Positions 35,961-48,518 of a DNA stretch of 64,000 nt are shown here, one piece after another. Each line of letters opens with the position of its first letter. Within the stretch, counting starts at the first letter, position 1. The notes under the pieces were generated by a model, which saw only the letters and a list, made by a program, of their open reading frames with translations, was not told where the DNA came from and ran no database searches. Where the stretch lies: NCBI RefSeq assembly GCF_001263395.1, contig NZ_CP011786.1, positions 1-64,000 of the forward strand, given 5' to 3'. The stretch is from Bifidobacterium actinocoloniiforme DSM 22766. Lineage in GTDB: Bacteria; Actinomycetota; Actinomycetes; Actinomycetales; Bifidobacteriaceae. A program made the position numbers and the translations under genes.

Positions 35961-35989
35961 AAGCTCGGAATCATAGAGATTCCGAGCTT
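35961..35989 (-). terminator. Intrinsic terminator of tRNA-fMet
   Basis: AAGCTCGGAATC (35961-35972) pairs with GATTCCGAGCTT (35978-35989). On the minus strand it is followed by TCGCTTTTCC. It lies just past the tRNA 3' end. Confidence 0.85.
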
Positions 35990-35991
35990 AA

Positions 35992-36068
35992 TGGTAGCGG
36001 GGTCAGGATTTGAACCTGAGACCTCTGGGTTATGAGCCCAGCGAGCTACCGAGCTGCTCCACCCCGCG
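35992..36068 (-). tRNA. Initiator tRNA-fMet (CAT)
   Basis: A 77-base cloverleaf with encoded CCA. The anticodon loop CTCATAA holds CAT, and the anticodon stem has three consecutive G-C pairs. Position 1 is C opposite T72, the unpaired end typical of initiator tRNA. GGTTCAAATCC forms the T loop. Confidence 0.95.
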
Positions 36069-36093
36069 TCGGCTGCCTTGCGCAGCTCTATCT

Positions 36094-36121
36094 ACTATAG
36101 TGACTCGATTGCGATTGTCAA
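36094..36121 (-). promoter_or_regulatory. Promoter of tRNA-fMet
   Basis: On the minus strand, consensus TTGACA (36116-36121), a 16-base spacer and TATAGT (36094-36099), about 26 bases before the tRNA 5' end. Confidence 0.8.
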
Positions 36122-36363
36122 GTTTCGGTATGGGTGAAACGCCGGGCGAAGGGCGTAGTGCCAAGGCTTCTCGGCCCTCATTTACCTTGCGCGGCTAAAA
36201 GGGGTAATTTGTTGCGGGTAGTTATGTGGTTTGGCATTTGCGTTTAAATGCGCCTAGACTGAGGAAGATTAGGCTCTAGTCGGGTCAAAACGCGGTCAAT
36301 AGACGGTGAATGGCGATGTCGGGCGCTATAGTAAGCGCAGATTGCCATTTCAGGAGGCGATAG

Positions 36364-37176
36364 ATGGTAGAAGCAGTAGGGAGCGGCCCGCTTATACTGG
36401 CGGCTTCGAAGCCGGAGCTTCCCGGTATCGACGACTTCATGCCGCCCGAAATCCTCTTCCAAGGCACTCCGTTCGCGATGAACCGCATTATTTTCGTCCG
36501 CTTCATCGCTATGGTCGTCATCCTCCTGGTTTTGGGCATCACCGCCGCTAGGGCCAAGCTGATTCCCTCGCGCTGGCAGGGCGCGGTCGAATGGCTGATC
36601 GAGTTCGTGCGCGATTCCATCGTCTACGAGGTGATGGGCGAGCTGCGCGGCCGCCGCTACGTGCCGATGATTACGACCATCTTCCTGACGGTCATGTGCT
36701 TCAACCTGTGCGGCATCATCCCTGGCTTGAACATCGCAGCCACGGCTACGATCACCATGCCTCTGGTATTCGCCGTCTGGACGCTGATCCAGTACATAGT
36801 GGCAGGCGTGCGCTCCCAGGGCCTGGGCAAGTACCTCAAGCAGGAGCTGTTCCCTGCGGGTGTGCCCTGGCCGATTTACATCCTGCTCACGCCCATCCAG
36901 CTGCTGGAGATGCTGGTCATCAAGCCGGCCTCCCTCACCATTCGACTCTTCGCCAACATGATCGCCGGCCACTTGCTGGTGGCGATCAGCCTGGCGTTCG
37001 CCCAGTTCTACATCATCGTGGCCAGCAACAAGCTGCTCGTCCTGGCGGGCGCGGGCTGGTTCGCCTTGGGCTTCGCGCTCACCGCTTTCGAGATTTTCGT
37101 GGCGGCCCTCCAGGCATACGTCTTCGCCATTCTGTCGACGGTCTACATCAATCAGAGCTACCCCGAGGTGGACTGA
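36364..37176 (+). CDS. atpB: F1Fo ATP synthase subunit a
   Basis: A 270-residue membrane subunit that forms the proton half-channels. The ATG has AGGAGGCGATAG upstream. Multiple helices are clear, and the essential Arg lies in the conserved segment IKPASLTIRLFANMIAGHLL. It is the first gene of the operon; no atpI precedes it. The proton motor in anaerobic bifidobacteria mainly pumps protons out using ATP and helps acid and bile tolerance (established for the genus). Confidence 0.96.
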   Translation: MVEAVGSGPLILAASKPELPGIDDFMPPEILFQGTPFAMNRIIFVRFIAMVVILLVLGITAARAKLIPSRWQGAVEWLIEFVRDSIVYEVMGELRGRRYVPMITTIFLTVMCFNLCGIIPGLNIAATATITMPLVFAVWTLIQYIVAGVRSQGLGKYLKQELFPAGVPWPIYILLTPIQLLEMLVIKPASLTIRLFANMIAGHLLVAISLAFAQFYIIVASNKLLVLAGAGWFALGFALTAFEIFVAALQAYVFAILSTVYINQSYPEVD

Positions 37177-37293
37177 TATGAATGGGATGGAAGGCGCAAG
37201 GACGGGACGGACCTTGAATCGCGGCGCGTCTACGGACGCCCGCGCCTAGGGATCGCTTTCGCCACTGTAAACCCACAACCGGCGACGGTTTAG

Positions 37294-37536
<243 letters not shown>

Positions 37537-37602
37537 CGAGCTGGCCCGCAGAGGGTAGGCAAGCAAAGCAGTGCAAGGCAAGACTAAAGAAAGGAGACGC
37601 AG

Positions 37603-38145
37603 ATGGAGCCGATAGCGGCCAACGGGGGTGTAAGCCTGTTCATCCCCAAGACTTATGACATTTTCTGGTCACTGGTCATCCTCATCATCCTGGCGGTCTT
37701 CTTCTACAAGTACTTCATGCCCAAGTTCCAGGCCATCTTCGACGACCGCGCCGCGCAGATCCAAGGCGGCATCGAGAAGGCGAAGAAGGCTCAGGAAGCA
37801 GCGGACCAAGCGAAGAAGAGCTACGAGGACCAGCTGAACCAGGCCCGCGTGGAGGCTTCCAAGATCCGTGACGACGCCAGGGCCGAGGCCTCCCACATCG
37901 TGGCCGACGCCCGCACCCGGGCCGAGAGCGAGGCCGAGCAGATTACCGCCAACGCCGAGCGCTCGATTCAGTCCCAGCAGCAGCAGGCCCTGGTCTCCCT
38001 GAAGGGCGAGGTGGGCACGTTGGCCACCGCCCTCGCAGGCAAGATCCTGGGCTCCCAGCTCCAAGACTCCGCCGTGCAGTCCTCGATGATCGACTCGATC
38101 ATCGCCGACGCTGGCGGGCGGGATTCGGACTTGACGAAGGCATGA
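37603..38145 (+). CDS. atpF: F1Fo ATP synthase subunit b
   Basis: A 180-residue stator subunit with one N-terminal membrane helix (residues about 18-38) and a long charged coiled coil (KAKKAQEAADQAKKSYEDQL and onward). AAAGGAGACGCAG precedes the ATG. Confidence 0.95.
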   Translation: MEPIAANGGVSLFIPKTYDIFWSLVILIILAVFFYKYFMPKFQAIFDDRAAQIQGGIEKAKKAQEAADQAKKSYEDQLNQARVEASKIRDDARAEASHIVADARTRAESEAEQITANAERSIQSQQQQALVSLKGEVGTLATALAGKILGSQLQDSAVQSSMIDSIIADAGGRDSDLTKA

Positions 38146-38205
38146 TGACTGGCAGAAAGACCCAGCGGCTGGCCGAGCGCCAGCGGCGGACGAGGAGGAG
38201 GTGAC

Positions 38206-39033
38206 ATGCGAGGAGAAGCTTCGCTCGTCTCCGATCAGGAGGCGAGGACCAAGTTCGCGCCCCTCCTGGAGGGACTAGGCGCAGGCGCGTTCGACGTGGC
38301 CGAGGAGCTCTTCGGTTTCGTGAACCTGCTCGACGCCGATCCGCGCCTGGAACGCGCCCTGACAGACCCTTCGCGGCCAGCTCAGGACAAGGTCCGCGTG
38401 GTGGACGAGCTCCTCAAGGGAAGGGCTCAGGACGCTACGGTGGAGATCCTACGCGACCTGTCGGGCCGCCGTTGGAGCAAGCTGGCCCACATCGCCAATG
38501 CGGCCGAGGATCTGGCCGTGGACGCCGTGGCCTGCTACACGGCCGTCAAAGGCGAGACCGCGCAAGTGGCCGGCGAGCTGGCTCAGATTCACTCAGCCCT
38601 GATCGACCTGCCGATCGTGCTCTTCCGCCTGTCCGACGAGTACAGCGATTCCAAGGCGCGCGTCGCCCTGTTGGATGAACTGCTGGCTGGCAAGAACCTG
38701 CACCAGGTGACCATTCAGCTGAGCGAACACGCCACGCGTGACCTGAGAGGCCGCCGCTTCCTCGAGACGCTCAACTGGCTGATCGACCGTTTCTCTTCGC
38801 ATATGAAGGAGACGATGGTCACCGTGGTCACTGCGGTCCCGCTGAGCCAGGAGCAGAGCGATAAGGTGGCCGAGGTGTACGCCAGGAAACTGGGCAGGAA
38901 CATCCACATCAATGCGGTCGTGGACCCTGCGGTCCTGGGCGGCATGCGTGTGGAGTACGGCTCGGAGGTGACCGACCATACGGTCGCCGCCCAGCTCAAG
39001 GGGCTCAAGCGCCAGATGGCTGTGGCCGGGTAA
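38206..39033 (+). CDS. atpH: F1Fo ATP synthase subunit delta
   Basis: A 275-residue delta subunit, longer than the ~180 residues of most bacteria but usual for actinobacteria. The C-terminal part is the conserved stalk (VVTAVPLSQEQSDKVAEVYA, DPAVLGGMRVEYGSEVTDHT). It links the stator to the alpha subunits. GAGGAGGTGAC lies directly before the ATG. Confidence 0.94.
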   Translation: MRGEASLVSDQEARTKFAPLLEGLGAGAFDVAEELFGFVNLLDADPRLERALTDPSRPAQDKVRVVDELLKGRAQDATVEILRDLSGRRWSKLAHIANAAEDLAVDAVACYTAVKGETAQVAGELAQIHSALIDLPIVLFRLSDEYSDSKARVALLDELLAGKNLHQVTIQLSEHATRDLRGRRFLETLNWLIDRFSSHMKETMVTVVTAVPLSQEQSDKVAEVYARKLGRNIHINAVVDPAVLGGMRVEYGSEVTDHTVAAQLKGLKRQMAVAG

Positions 39034-39082
39034 GCGACCGGAGGTATGACAGACTTGAACAGATACGACAAAAGGAGTGATC

Positions 39083-40726
39083 ATGGCAGAATTGACCATT
39101 GATCCCGCCGTGGTGCGCAAGGCGCTTGACGATTTCGTTGAGTCCTACCAGCCCTCGGACACGCCCACCCAGGAGGTTGGGCATGTACGGACGGCTGGCG
39201 ATGGCATCGCGCACGTGGAAGGGCTGCCTGGTTGCATGGCCAACGAGCTGCTGACCTTTGAGGACGGCACGCTCGGCTTGGCGTTCAACCTCGACGCCCG
39301 CGAGATCGGCGTGGTGATTCTCGGCGACTTCGCAGGCATCGAAGAGGGCCAGGAAGTCCGCCGGACCGGGGAAGTGCTTTCGGTGCCAGTCGGCGACGGC
39401 TACTTGGGCCGCACAGTGAACCCTCTGGGGCAGCCGATTGACGGGCTGGGCGAGATCAAGACCGAGGGCAGGCGCATCCTGGAGGCTCAGGCCCCCGACG
39501 TCATGCACCGCCACCCGGTGGATGAGCCCCTGGCCACCGGCCTGAAGGCCATCGACGCCATGACTCCAATCGGGCGCGGACAGCGTCAGCTGATCATCGG
39601 CGACCGCCAGACCGGCAAGACCGCCATCGCGCTGGATACAATCATCAACCAGAAGGCCAACTGGGATTCCGGCGACCCCAAGAAACAGGTGCGCTGCATC
39701 TACGTGGCCATCGGCCAGAAGGGCACGACGATCGCTTCGGTGCGCTCCTCCCTGGAGGAGGCCGGCGCCATGGAGTACACGACGATCGTGGCCTCCCCGG
39801 CTTCTGACTCCGCCGGCTTCAAGTACATCGCACCCTACACTGGGTCGGCCATCGGCCAGCACTGGATGTACAACGGCAAGCACGTGCTCATCGTCTTCGA
39901 CGATTTGAGCAAGCAGGCCGAAGCCTACCGTTCAATCTCCCTGCTGCTGCGTCGCCCGCCGGGGCGCGAGGCCTACCCTGGCGACGTGTTCTACCTGCAC
40001 TCCCGGCTGCTGGAGCGCTGCGCCAAGCTCTCCGACGACCTGGGCGGCGGTTCGATGACCGGCCTGCCGATCATCGAGACTAAGGCGAACGACGTCTCGG
40101 CCTACATTCCGACCAACGTGATTTCGATTACCGACGGTCAGATCTTCTTGCAGTCCGACCTCTTCAACGCCAATCAGCGCCCCGCAGTGGACGTCGGCAT
40201 CTCGGTCTCCCGCGTCGGTGGCGCGGCTCAGACCAAGGCCCTGAAGAAGGTCTCCGGCACCCTGAAGATTTCGCTGGCCCAGTATCGCTCGCTTCAGTCC
40301 TTCGCCATGTTCGCCTCCGATTTGGACGCGGCGTCGAAGGCGCAGCTGACCCGTGGCGCCCGCCTGACCGAGCTTTTGAAGCAGCCTCAGTTCTCCCCCT
40401 ATCCGATGGAGAACCAGGTCGTTTCGGTCTGGATTGGCACCCACGGCAAGCTGGATGAGCTGGACCTGGAGGATGTGCTGCCCTTCGAGCACGGCCTGCT
40501 GGACTACCTGGACCACAACACCGACATCCTGAAGACCATTCGCGAGACCGGCGACTTCACCGACGACATGGAGAAGGCCCTGGATCAGGCCACCGATGAG
40601 TTCGCCAAGACCTTCGTCACGCATGATGGCAAGACCCTGGGCGGCGAGGCGTCTAGCGAGTCCCAGGAGGTCAAGGTGGAGCAGGAGAAGCTGCAGGTCC
40701 AGGAGAGCAAAGCGGGGGAGCGGTAG
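39083..40726 (+). CDS. atpA: F1Fo ATP synthase subunit alpha
   Basis: A 547-residue subunit; the ATG at 39083 fits AAAGGAG better than a GTG two codons earlier. Walker A GDRQTGKT lies at 173-180, and [15 protein letters not shown] is the conserved catalytic-interface segment. The C-terminus has an acidic/Gln tail. Alpha carries the non-catalytic nucleotide sites. Confidence 0.97.
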   Translation: MAELTIDPAVVRKALDDFVESYQPSDTPTQEVGHVRTAGDGIAHVEGLPGCMANELLTFEDGTLGLAFNLDAREIGVVILGDFAGIEEGQEVRRTGEVLSVPVGDGYLGRTVNPLGQPIDGLGEIKTEGRRILEAQAPDVMHRHPVDEPLATGLKAIDAMTPIGRGQRQLIIGDRQTGKTAIALDTIINQKANWDSGDPKKQVRCIYVAIGQKGTTIASVRSSLEEAGAMEYTTIVASPASDSAGFKYIAPYTGSAIGQHWMYNGKHVLIVFDDLSKQAEAYRSISLLLRRPPGREAYPGDVFYLHSRLLERCAKLSDDLGGGSMTGLPIIETKANDVSAYIPTNVISITDGQIFLQSDLFNANQRPAVDVGISVSRVGGAAQTKALKKVSGTLKISLAQYRSLQSFAMFASDLDAASKAQLTRGARLTELLKQPQFSPYPMENQVVSVWIGTHGKLDELDLEDVLPFEHGLLDYLDHNTDILKTIRETGDFTDDMEKALDQATDEFAKTFVTHDGKTLGGEASSESQEVKVEQEKLQVQESKAGER

Positions 40727-40729
40727 AAC

Positions 40730-43158
<2,429 letters not shown>

Positions 43159-43160
43159 TC

Positions 43161-43448
43161 ATGGCTGCTTCCTCCAAGGGCACCATCGTGGTGAACGTCG
43201 TGGCCTCCGATAGGCCCGTCTGGTCTGGGCGGGCCCGGTCGGTCACGATTCCGGCCACCGAGGGCGCGATGGGCATCCTACCCGACCATGAGCCGGTCCT
43301 GGTCCTCACCAAGAAGGGCACGCTGACCGTGGTCCAGGAGGACGGTCAGCGCACCGACTTCCCAGTCAGCGCCGGCTTCGTCTCCTTCGATTCCAACAAG
43401 CTCACCGTCGCGGTGGACCGCTGCGACGATGAGTCCCAGTCCGCTTGA
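43161..43448 (+). CDS. atpC: F1Fo ATP synthase subunit epsilon
   Basis: A 95-residue epsilon subunit, shorter than the E. coli protein because the C-terminal helical hairpin is reduced. The beta-sandwich signatures TIPATEGAMGILPDHEPVLV and VQEDGQRTDFPVSAGFVSF are clear. The start lies two bases after the atpD stop. Confidence 0.95.
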   Translation: MAASSKGTIVVNVVASDRPVWSGRARSVTIPATEGAMGILPDHEPVLVLTKKGTLTVVQEDGQRTDFPVSAGFVSFDSNKLTVAVDRCDDESQSA

Positions 43449-43459
43449 GTGAGCGCTGA

Positions 43460-44215
43460 GTGCGCGTCATCGTAGCGGATTGCTCAGCTGAGTACTCGGG
43501 GCGGCTCACGGCGAGCCTGCCCCGGGCCAAGCGGGTCCTGCTGGTTAAAGCGGATTTCTCATGTTTGATTTTCTCCGAGCTCGGCTCCTATAAGCCGCTC
43601 AATTGGATGTGCGCGCCCTGCACGCTCAAAGAGGTTCGCCCGCAAGACGAGCAGGCCGCCGCACCAGGCGAAGACGACCCAGTCCAGCCCGACGACCTGC
43701 CTGTAGGCCAGGAGGAAGCGCCGGGCGTTGAGCGCATATTGCGCGTGTGCGCAAGCAAGTCCAGTGACGTGCTGACAATCAGCATCTACCACACTTACAG
43801 CGACCAGGATTTCGACCTGGGGAAGGACCCGGGCCTGGTCAAGGACGGGGTGGAGGACCATCTCCAGCGCTACCTGGCCCAGCAGATCGAGCGGATTGGC
43901 GAAGGTGCCAGGTTGGTGCGCCGCGAGTATCCCACGCCCATCGGCCCGGTCGACATCATGGCCACGGACGGCCAGGGGATGCATGTGGCCATCGAGATCA
44001 AGCGCCACGGAGGCATCGACGGGGTCGAACAGTTGACCAGGTACGTCAAGCTCCTGAACAGGGACCCCTTGTTGGCCCCGGTGCGTGGCATCTTCGCCGC
44101 TCAGACCATCACCCCTCAAGCGCGTGTGCTGGCCGAGGACAGGGGCTTCGAATGCCTGATCCTCGACTACGAGGAGATGAAGGGCGCCGAAAGCGGCGAG
44201 ATCACCCTCTTCTGA
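43460..44215 (+). CDS. nucS: Endonuclease NucS (mismatch-specific)
   Basis: A 251-residue NucS/EndoMS. The N-terminal domain starts MRVIVADCSAEYSGRLTASL and includes YKPLNWMCAPCTL. The C-terminal RecB-like nuclease holds the active-site Asp in GPVDIMATD and the Glu-x-Lys pair in AIEIKRHGG. In actinobacteria it cuts both strands at mismatches and replaces MutS/MutL repair. GTG start, eleven bases after atpC, so probably co-transcribed with the ATP synthase genes. The segment between the two domains has an acidic insertion. Confidence 0.95.
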   Translation: MRVIVADCSAEYSGRLTASLPRAKRVLLVKADFSCLIFSELGSYKPLNWMCAPCTLKEVRPQDEQAAAPGEDDPVQPDDLPVGQEEAPGVERILRVCASKSSDVLTISIYHTYSDQDFDLGKDPGLVKDGVEDHLQRYLAQQIERIGEGARLVRREYPTPIGPVDIMATDGQGMHVAIEIKRHGGIDGVEQLTRYVKLLNRDPLLAPVRGIFAAQTITPQARVLAEDRGFECLILDYEEMKGAESGEITLF

Positions 44216-44476
44216 CTGCCTGGGGCCCCCTTTCGTGGTCGGGGTGGTTGGGCGTCGAGCCCGTCAAATGTGACTTATATGGCAGTATTGCTCTCAGCTC
44301 TCGTGAGCCTTACGTATCCGCTGGAAGCTACTAAATATAGGGTTTCCAGGTAAGACACGCCTCTATGTATTGTGGTTTGCTGGCCCGGGGTCCCTTGACT
44401 AGAGTACACAGGAGGCCCGGTTGAACGGGCGGCGGACGCAGAGCGAATACGCAGGTTATTTTTTAGAGAGGACATC

Positions 44477-44722
44477 ATGTCAGTCACGGTCTACACCAAA
44501 GCCCATTGCCCCCAGTGCGACGCGACCAAGCGCCAGCTGGCCAAGCGGGGCGTGGCCTTCGACGCGGTTGACCTGACCTCCCAGCCCGAGCTGGTCGAGT
44601 CCTTCATGGCCCGGGGATTCAAACAGACTCCGATCGTCGTCAGCGACCAGGGGACTTGGAGCGGCTACCGGCCCGACATGATTAAGCAGCTGGCCGAGCA
44701 GTCGGCCAAGGTCGAGGCCTGA
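44477..44722 (+). CDS. nrdH: NrdH redoxin
   Basis: An 81-residue glutaredoxin-like electron donor to class Ib ribonucleotide reductase. The redox CPQC lies at residues 11-14 (YTKAHCPQCDATKR), with the thioredoxin-reductase-compatible WSGYRPDMI near the C-terminus. AGAGAGG precedes the ATG. Unusually nrdI, nrdE and nrdF do not follow it here. The 261 bases upstream hold no recognised gene; a regulatory site for NrdR was sought but not found with confidence. Confidence 0.93.
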   Translation: MSVTVYTKAHCPQCDATKRQLAKRGVAFDAVDLTSQPELVESFMARGFKQTPIVVSDQGTWSGYRPDMIKQLAEQSAKVEA

Positions 44723-44774
44723 GTCGAATTCCGGGCGGGCTCTTGCAGCCTGGTCCAGGGCGGCGGTACGTGAA

Positions 44775-44814
44775 AGAGGCGGGGCGACGAACCGGTGTTC
44801 GCTGCCCCGCCTCT
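44775..44814 (+). terminator. Hairpin terminator after nrdH
   Basis: AGAGGCGGGGC (44775-44785) pairs with GCCCCGCCTCT (44804-44814), about 50 bases past the nrdH stop and also downstream of the convergent FKBP gene. No T tract. Confidence 0.6.
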
Positions 44815-44857
44815 CGTGATGCCCGGGCCTGGAGGGCCGGGCCAGGGACTGGGTACG

Positions 44858-45811
44858 TCAGTAAGCGGCCAGGATGTCCACGACGAAAATCAGCGTGGAA
44901 TTGGCAGGGATGCCCTTCTGGGCCTTGTCGCCGTAGCCCAGGTTCGGCGGCACGACCAGGAGCGTCTGGGAGCCGACCGTCTGCCCGGCCAGGCCTTGCT
45001 TCCAGCCCTTGACCACTTGGTCCAGGCTGAAATCGGCCGGTTCGCCCCGGTCCCAGGAGGAGTCGAACTGCTTGCCGTTGGAAGCCAACCAGCCGGTGTA
45101 GTGGGCTGTGACCGACTGCGTGTCTTTGACGACCGGTCCGGTCCCCTTGATCAGGGTCTGTGAGACCAGTTTGCCTGAGGGCTGATAACCGTTCAGGTTC
45201 AAGCTGGGCTTGCCGCTGGAGTCCAGGGAAATCTTGGGCAGGTCGGCGGGTATGTCCTTGACGGCTTCGCCCTTAGCGCGGGTCAGCGGCTTGAACTTGG
45301 AGACGATCGTCAGGGCCATCACGTACTTGTTGTCGCCGGTGGACTGGCCCGAAGCGTCGTTAATGCCCACGGCCAGGGTGCCGTTGACCTTCATCGCCTT
45401 GAAGGCGTCATAGTACTGCGGGTAGGATTTGCGGTTCACCGAGATTTGGCAGTCGGGCGAACCCTTCTCCCAGGTGGAGTCCAGCTCCTTGCCGTCCTTG
45501 GCGCTGACCGCCACTGAGCGCACGCACAGGTGGTCGCCGTCCTGCATGGCTTCACCATCGCCCTCCTGGACGATTTGCCAGGATTTGTCGGTCACCTCCA
45601 AGGGGGTTTTGAAGGAGATCTTGGGTTTCTGGCCCAGTTTGCCGTCAGCGGAGACCCCTTCGAGTTTGCCGCCAGCTGAGGCGGATGAGGATGACCCCCC
45701 GCTGGAGGGTGCCGGATTACTGGATCCGCAGGCGGTCAAGCCCAGGCCCAAGGCCAGGGCGCAGCAGCAGGCGGCCATTTTGACCGCTGAACGAAGCTTG
45801 TGTATGTTCAT
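44858..45811 (-). CDS. FKBP-type peptidyl-prolyl isomerase lipoprotein
   Basis: A 317-residue exported lipoprotein with a lipobox (GLGLTACGSS, Cys about 28) and a Ser/Gly linker. The C-terminal FKBP domain is about residues 220-317 and shows VTAHYTGWLASNGKQFDSSW, VVKGWKQGLAGQ and GIPANSTLIFVVDI. The middle ~130 residues form a second domain that looks like a diverged FKBP. It would assist folding of secreted proteins. Convergent with nrdH. Confidence 0.9.
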   Translation of the reverse strand: MNIHKLRSAVKMAACCCALALGLGLTACGSSNPAPSSGGSSSSASAGGKLEGVSADGKLGQKPKISFKTPLEVTDKSWQIVQEGDGEAMQDGDHLCVRSVAVSAKDGKELDSTWEKGSPDCQISVNRKSYPQYYDAFKAMKVNGTLAVGINDASGQSTGDNKYVMALTIVSKFKPLTRAKGEAVKDIPADLPKISLDSSGKPSLNLNGYQPSGKLVSQTLIKGTGPVVKDTQSVTAHYTGWLASNGKQFDSSWDRGEPADFSLDQVVKGWKQGLAGQTVGSQTLLVVPPNLGYGDKAQKGIPANSTLIFVVDILAAY

Positions 45812-45890
45812 AGAAACCCAGCCTATCCTCCCAGGCTGATTTTCGCGTCAAGGCCTCTTGCCCGCCGTCCCCTGTAGAATGGGGCATGTT

Positions 45891-47390
45891 ATGAGCATAT
45901 CAACGAGCGAAGAGCCAGGCGAGGCGGTCAAGCGCGCCACCACCAAGAGGGCCAAGATCATGCGCGGCGTTGTCACGCCTATCTTCGGGCTGCTTGCCGT
46001 GGCCTGTTTCGTCTTCGGGGCCTTGAACGCGACGATCTGGAAGCCAAACCAACAAGTGGACGCTTCGACCGAGGTCGATTCCGCATACGTGGTGACCGAT
46101 CCGGGCGTGCTCCAGCTGGTGGACGACCAGGTGAGCGTGACCGCGTCCCTGGGTGACGGGCGCAAGCCTGGCATCCAGGTCTGCATGGCCATAGGGTCGG
46201 TCCAAGACGCGACCGGCTGGATGGCCGGTCAGTCGTACACGCGCGTCAAGGGCTTGGATAGCTGGACCAAGCTGGAGACCGACGGCGCGCGGGCGCCGGG
46301 CAAGCAAGCCAAAGACGACGGGCAAGTGGACTTCCAGCATTCGGATATGTGGCAGCAAGTCAAGTGCGGCGGCGCGGCGGTCACCATGACGGCCGATGCC
46401 CAACCAGGGCAGGTGGCGATCATTAGCGTGGAAGCGGACCGGGGGAGCAAGCAAGCGCAGGAGAAGGCGGACCAGAGCGTCCGCCCGCGCGTGGATGTGA
46501 AGATGCACTGGGGCCGGAACAAGCTGCCTAACTTCTCCCTGCCCTTCTACATCGCAGGCGGGCTGCTGACCCTTCTCGCGGTCCTGTCCGCGTCGGTCTT
46601 AGCGATGGACCCCGCCAAGCTCCGCAAGGGCAAGGGAGGCAAGGAGGAGCCCGAAGTCACCGTAGCTCAAGCGTTCGGCGGTGTTTTGGCCCCCTTGGCA
46701 TCGGTCTTCAAGCGGCGTAAGCCCGGCTCCAAGCGTCACTCACGACCTGAGGGCGGGCAAGAGGACCGGACGGGTCAACAGCCCAAGATCGTGGATGTGG
46801 CCTCCAAGAATATGGTGGCCGATCACCAGGCAAACCCGGACGGCGGCGAATCCGGCGCCGAGGCTGATGAAGCCCCTGCTGGCGGCAGCGACCAGGCGCA
46901 GGGGCAATCCGCTCCGACCGGTGGAGCTGGTGGCGAGGATTCCCTACAGGCCTACTTGAGCCGTCTGGCTGACGAGGTATCCAGCGACGGGTCTACGGAC
47001 GCGGGCGATGCGCAAGACACCGCTGCCAAAGCCGACCCTGGCGACGGGGCTCAGGCTGAAGGCGCAGCCGATGCGCAGCCCGAAGTGAGCGAGGGCGAAG
47101 ACGGGGCTGAGGTCTCGGACGAAACCCGTCAGGCCGGTCCGTCGCGCGCTTCCGCCGAAATTGACGACACCACGGTGGGCGCCTCGCCGTCCTCCGGACC
47201 CGCAAAAATCGCCGGGAAGGGCGAGGACATCGATGACCGCACCAATCCAGGCCAGGAAAGCGGCATCAGCGATGAGACCACGGAAGTGGACCAAGGCGAT
47301 ATCCGCAGCCGCACCCGGGCCCAACGATTGAAGGCGCGGGGCGCCAAGAGCAGCCCTGGGCCCCAGGAACGGAAGGGGGGATCACAATGA
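45891..47390 (+). CDS. Two-TM envelope protein with acidic low-complexity tail
   Basis: A 499-residue protein. The ATG at 45891 has only GGGG upstream. One membrane segment lies near the N-terminus (about residues 25-48) and another near 215-237. The domain between them is exported and has two cysteines (QVCMA and QVKCGG). The C-terminal ~250 residues are cytoplasmic, Glu/Asp/Gly/Ala-rich and probably disordered. No family is recognised. The stop overlaps the start of the next lipoprotein gene (ATGA), so the two act together. Confidence 0.7.
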   Translation: MSISTSEEPGEAVKRATTKRAKIMRGVVTPIFGLLAVACFVFGALNATIWKPNQQVDASTEVDSAYVVTDPGVLQLVDDQVSVTASLGDGRKPGIQVCMAIGSVQDATGWMAGQSYTRVKGLDSWTKLETDGARAPGKQAKDDGQVDFQHSDMWQQVKCGGAAVTMTADAQPGQVAIISVEADRGSKQAQEKADQSVRPRVDVKMHWGRNKLPNFSLPFYIAGGLLTLLAVLSASVLAMDPAKLRKGKGGKEEPEVTVAQAFGGVLAPLASVFKRRKPGSKRHSRPEGGQEDRTGQQPKIVDVASKNMVADHQANPDGGESGAEADEAPAGGSDQAQGQSAPTGGAGGEDSLQAYLSRLADEVSSDGSTDAGDAQDTAAKADPGDGAQAEGAADAQPEVSEGEDGAEVSDETRQAGPSRASAEIDDTTVGASPSSGPAKIAGKGEDIDDRTNPGQESGISDETTEVDQGDIRSRTRAQRLKARGAKSSPGPQERKGGSQ

Positions 47391-48415
47391 TTCGACCCAG
47401 CCGTAAGCAGTGGGCGAGCAAGGCCCTGGCTGCCGTCCTGTCAGGCGCGGCCCTGGTTGGGTTGACCGCTTGCGAGGGCCAAGTGCCCAAGCCCAGCGCT
47501 CAGGACACCGCCAGCTCATCTGCCACGCCCATGCCCGACTTGACCACCGAGCAAGAGGCCAAGATTCGTGGCACCATCATCGAGACGCTGAACAAGGCGA
47601 ACGAGGCCAAGGACCCCACAGGCTTGGACGCGCGCGTGACCGGCCCCCAACTGGAGATTCGCTCCTCCGAGCTTTCAATCGCCAAGGCCACGGGCAAGCT
47701 CGACCCCAAGACCACGATCCCAAGCAAGATCGCCCAGACCGTGATCCCCGGCGACACAGGCTGGCCCCGGTCGGTGTTCGCCATCACCACTACGACCGAG
47801 GACCAGCAGTCCAAGCGGCTCCTGGTCATGGACCAGCAGTCCGCCCGGCAGAACTACAAGCTCTGGGGGGTGGCCCGCCTCTTCCAGGGGGCGCAACTGC
47901 CCAAGTTCCCGGTGCCTACGATCGGCGCCCAGATGGGAGCCGCGGACGACAAGAGCCTCAAGCAGACGCCCGCCCAGGCCGTCGACCACTACGCCGACCT
48001 GCTTCAGCATGGCAAGGACAGCAAGCACGCTCAGGAGTTCTCCTCCGATTACTTGCGCGAGTCGATCGACAAGCTGACGCAGACCGTCCAGCAAGGCATC
48101 GATGCGAACAAGGGCGAGCAGGAGCAGGTCTTCCAACCCGTGCAAGGGCAGATCAGGGTCATGCGCTCCTCGGACGGGGGCGACCTGGTTGTGGCGCAGA
48201 TTGATTCGGTTTGGACGCGCAAGGCCGGCGAGGGGCGCGAATCCCTGCCCGCCTCGGACGCGGAGAAGGCGCTTTTCGGTGGAGGCAAAGCCACGAGCAC
48301 GATGAAAGTGACCTACGTGAACGTAGTCGCCCTCTACGTGCCGCCCTCCTCGTCTTCGGAGCCGATTAAGGCGGTGGGCGCCGAGCGCCAGCCGATTAAA
48401 GTGGAGGCCATCTAG
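47387..48415 (+). CDS. Lipoprotein of unknown function
   Basis: A 342-residue lipoprotein with a signal peptide and lipobox (ALVGLTACEG, Cys about 28). The mature protein has an alpha/beta look with TEQEAKIRGTIIETLNKANE near the start and a C-terminal beta segment (STMKVTYVNVVALYVPPS). It overlaps the preceding membrane-protein gene by four bases. The pair is common in bifidobacterial genomes as hypothetical proteins; the function is unknown and this is recalled from family layout, not proven here. Confidence 0.7.
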   Translation: MIRPSRKQWASKALAAVLSGAALVGLTACEGQVPKPSAQDTASSSATPMPDLTTEQEAKIRGTIIETLNKANEAKDPTGLDARVTGPQLEIRSSELSIAKATGKLDPKTTIPSKIAQTVIPGDTGWPRSVFAITTTTEDQQSKRLLVMDQQSARQNYKLWGVARLFQGAQLPKFPVPTIGAQMGAADDKSLKQTPAQAVDHYADLLQHGKDSKHAQEFSSDYLRESIDKLTQTVQQGIDANKGEQEQVFQPVQGQIRVMRSSDGGDLVVAQIDSVWTRKAGEGRESLPASDAEKALFGGGKATSTMKVTYVNVVALYVPPSSSSEPIKAVGAERQPIKVEAI

Positions 48416-48518
48416 CTCCCACGAGCCGCTAAGCCGCTGGGGAAGAGGGCGCGGCTTGGGCGGGCGCAGGGCTAGGTTTGGAAATATACGTATCCTTCAA
48501 GCATAAGGAGATGGTCGC

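Noticed and set aside
44216-44476. NrdR boxes upstream of nrdH
   Set aside because: No pair of 16-base palindromes fitting the NrdR consensus could be seen.
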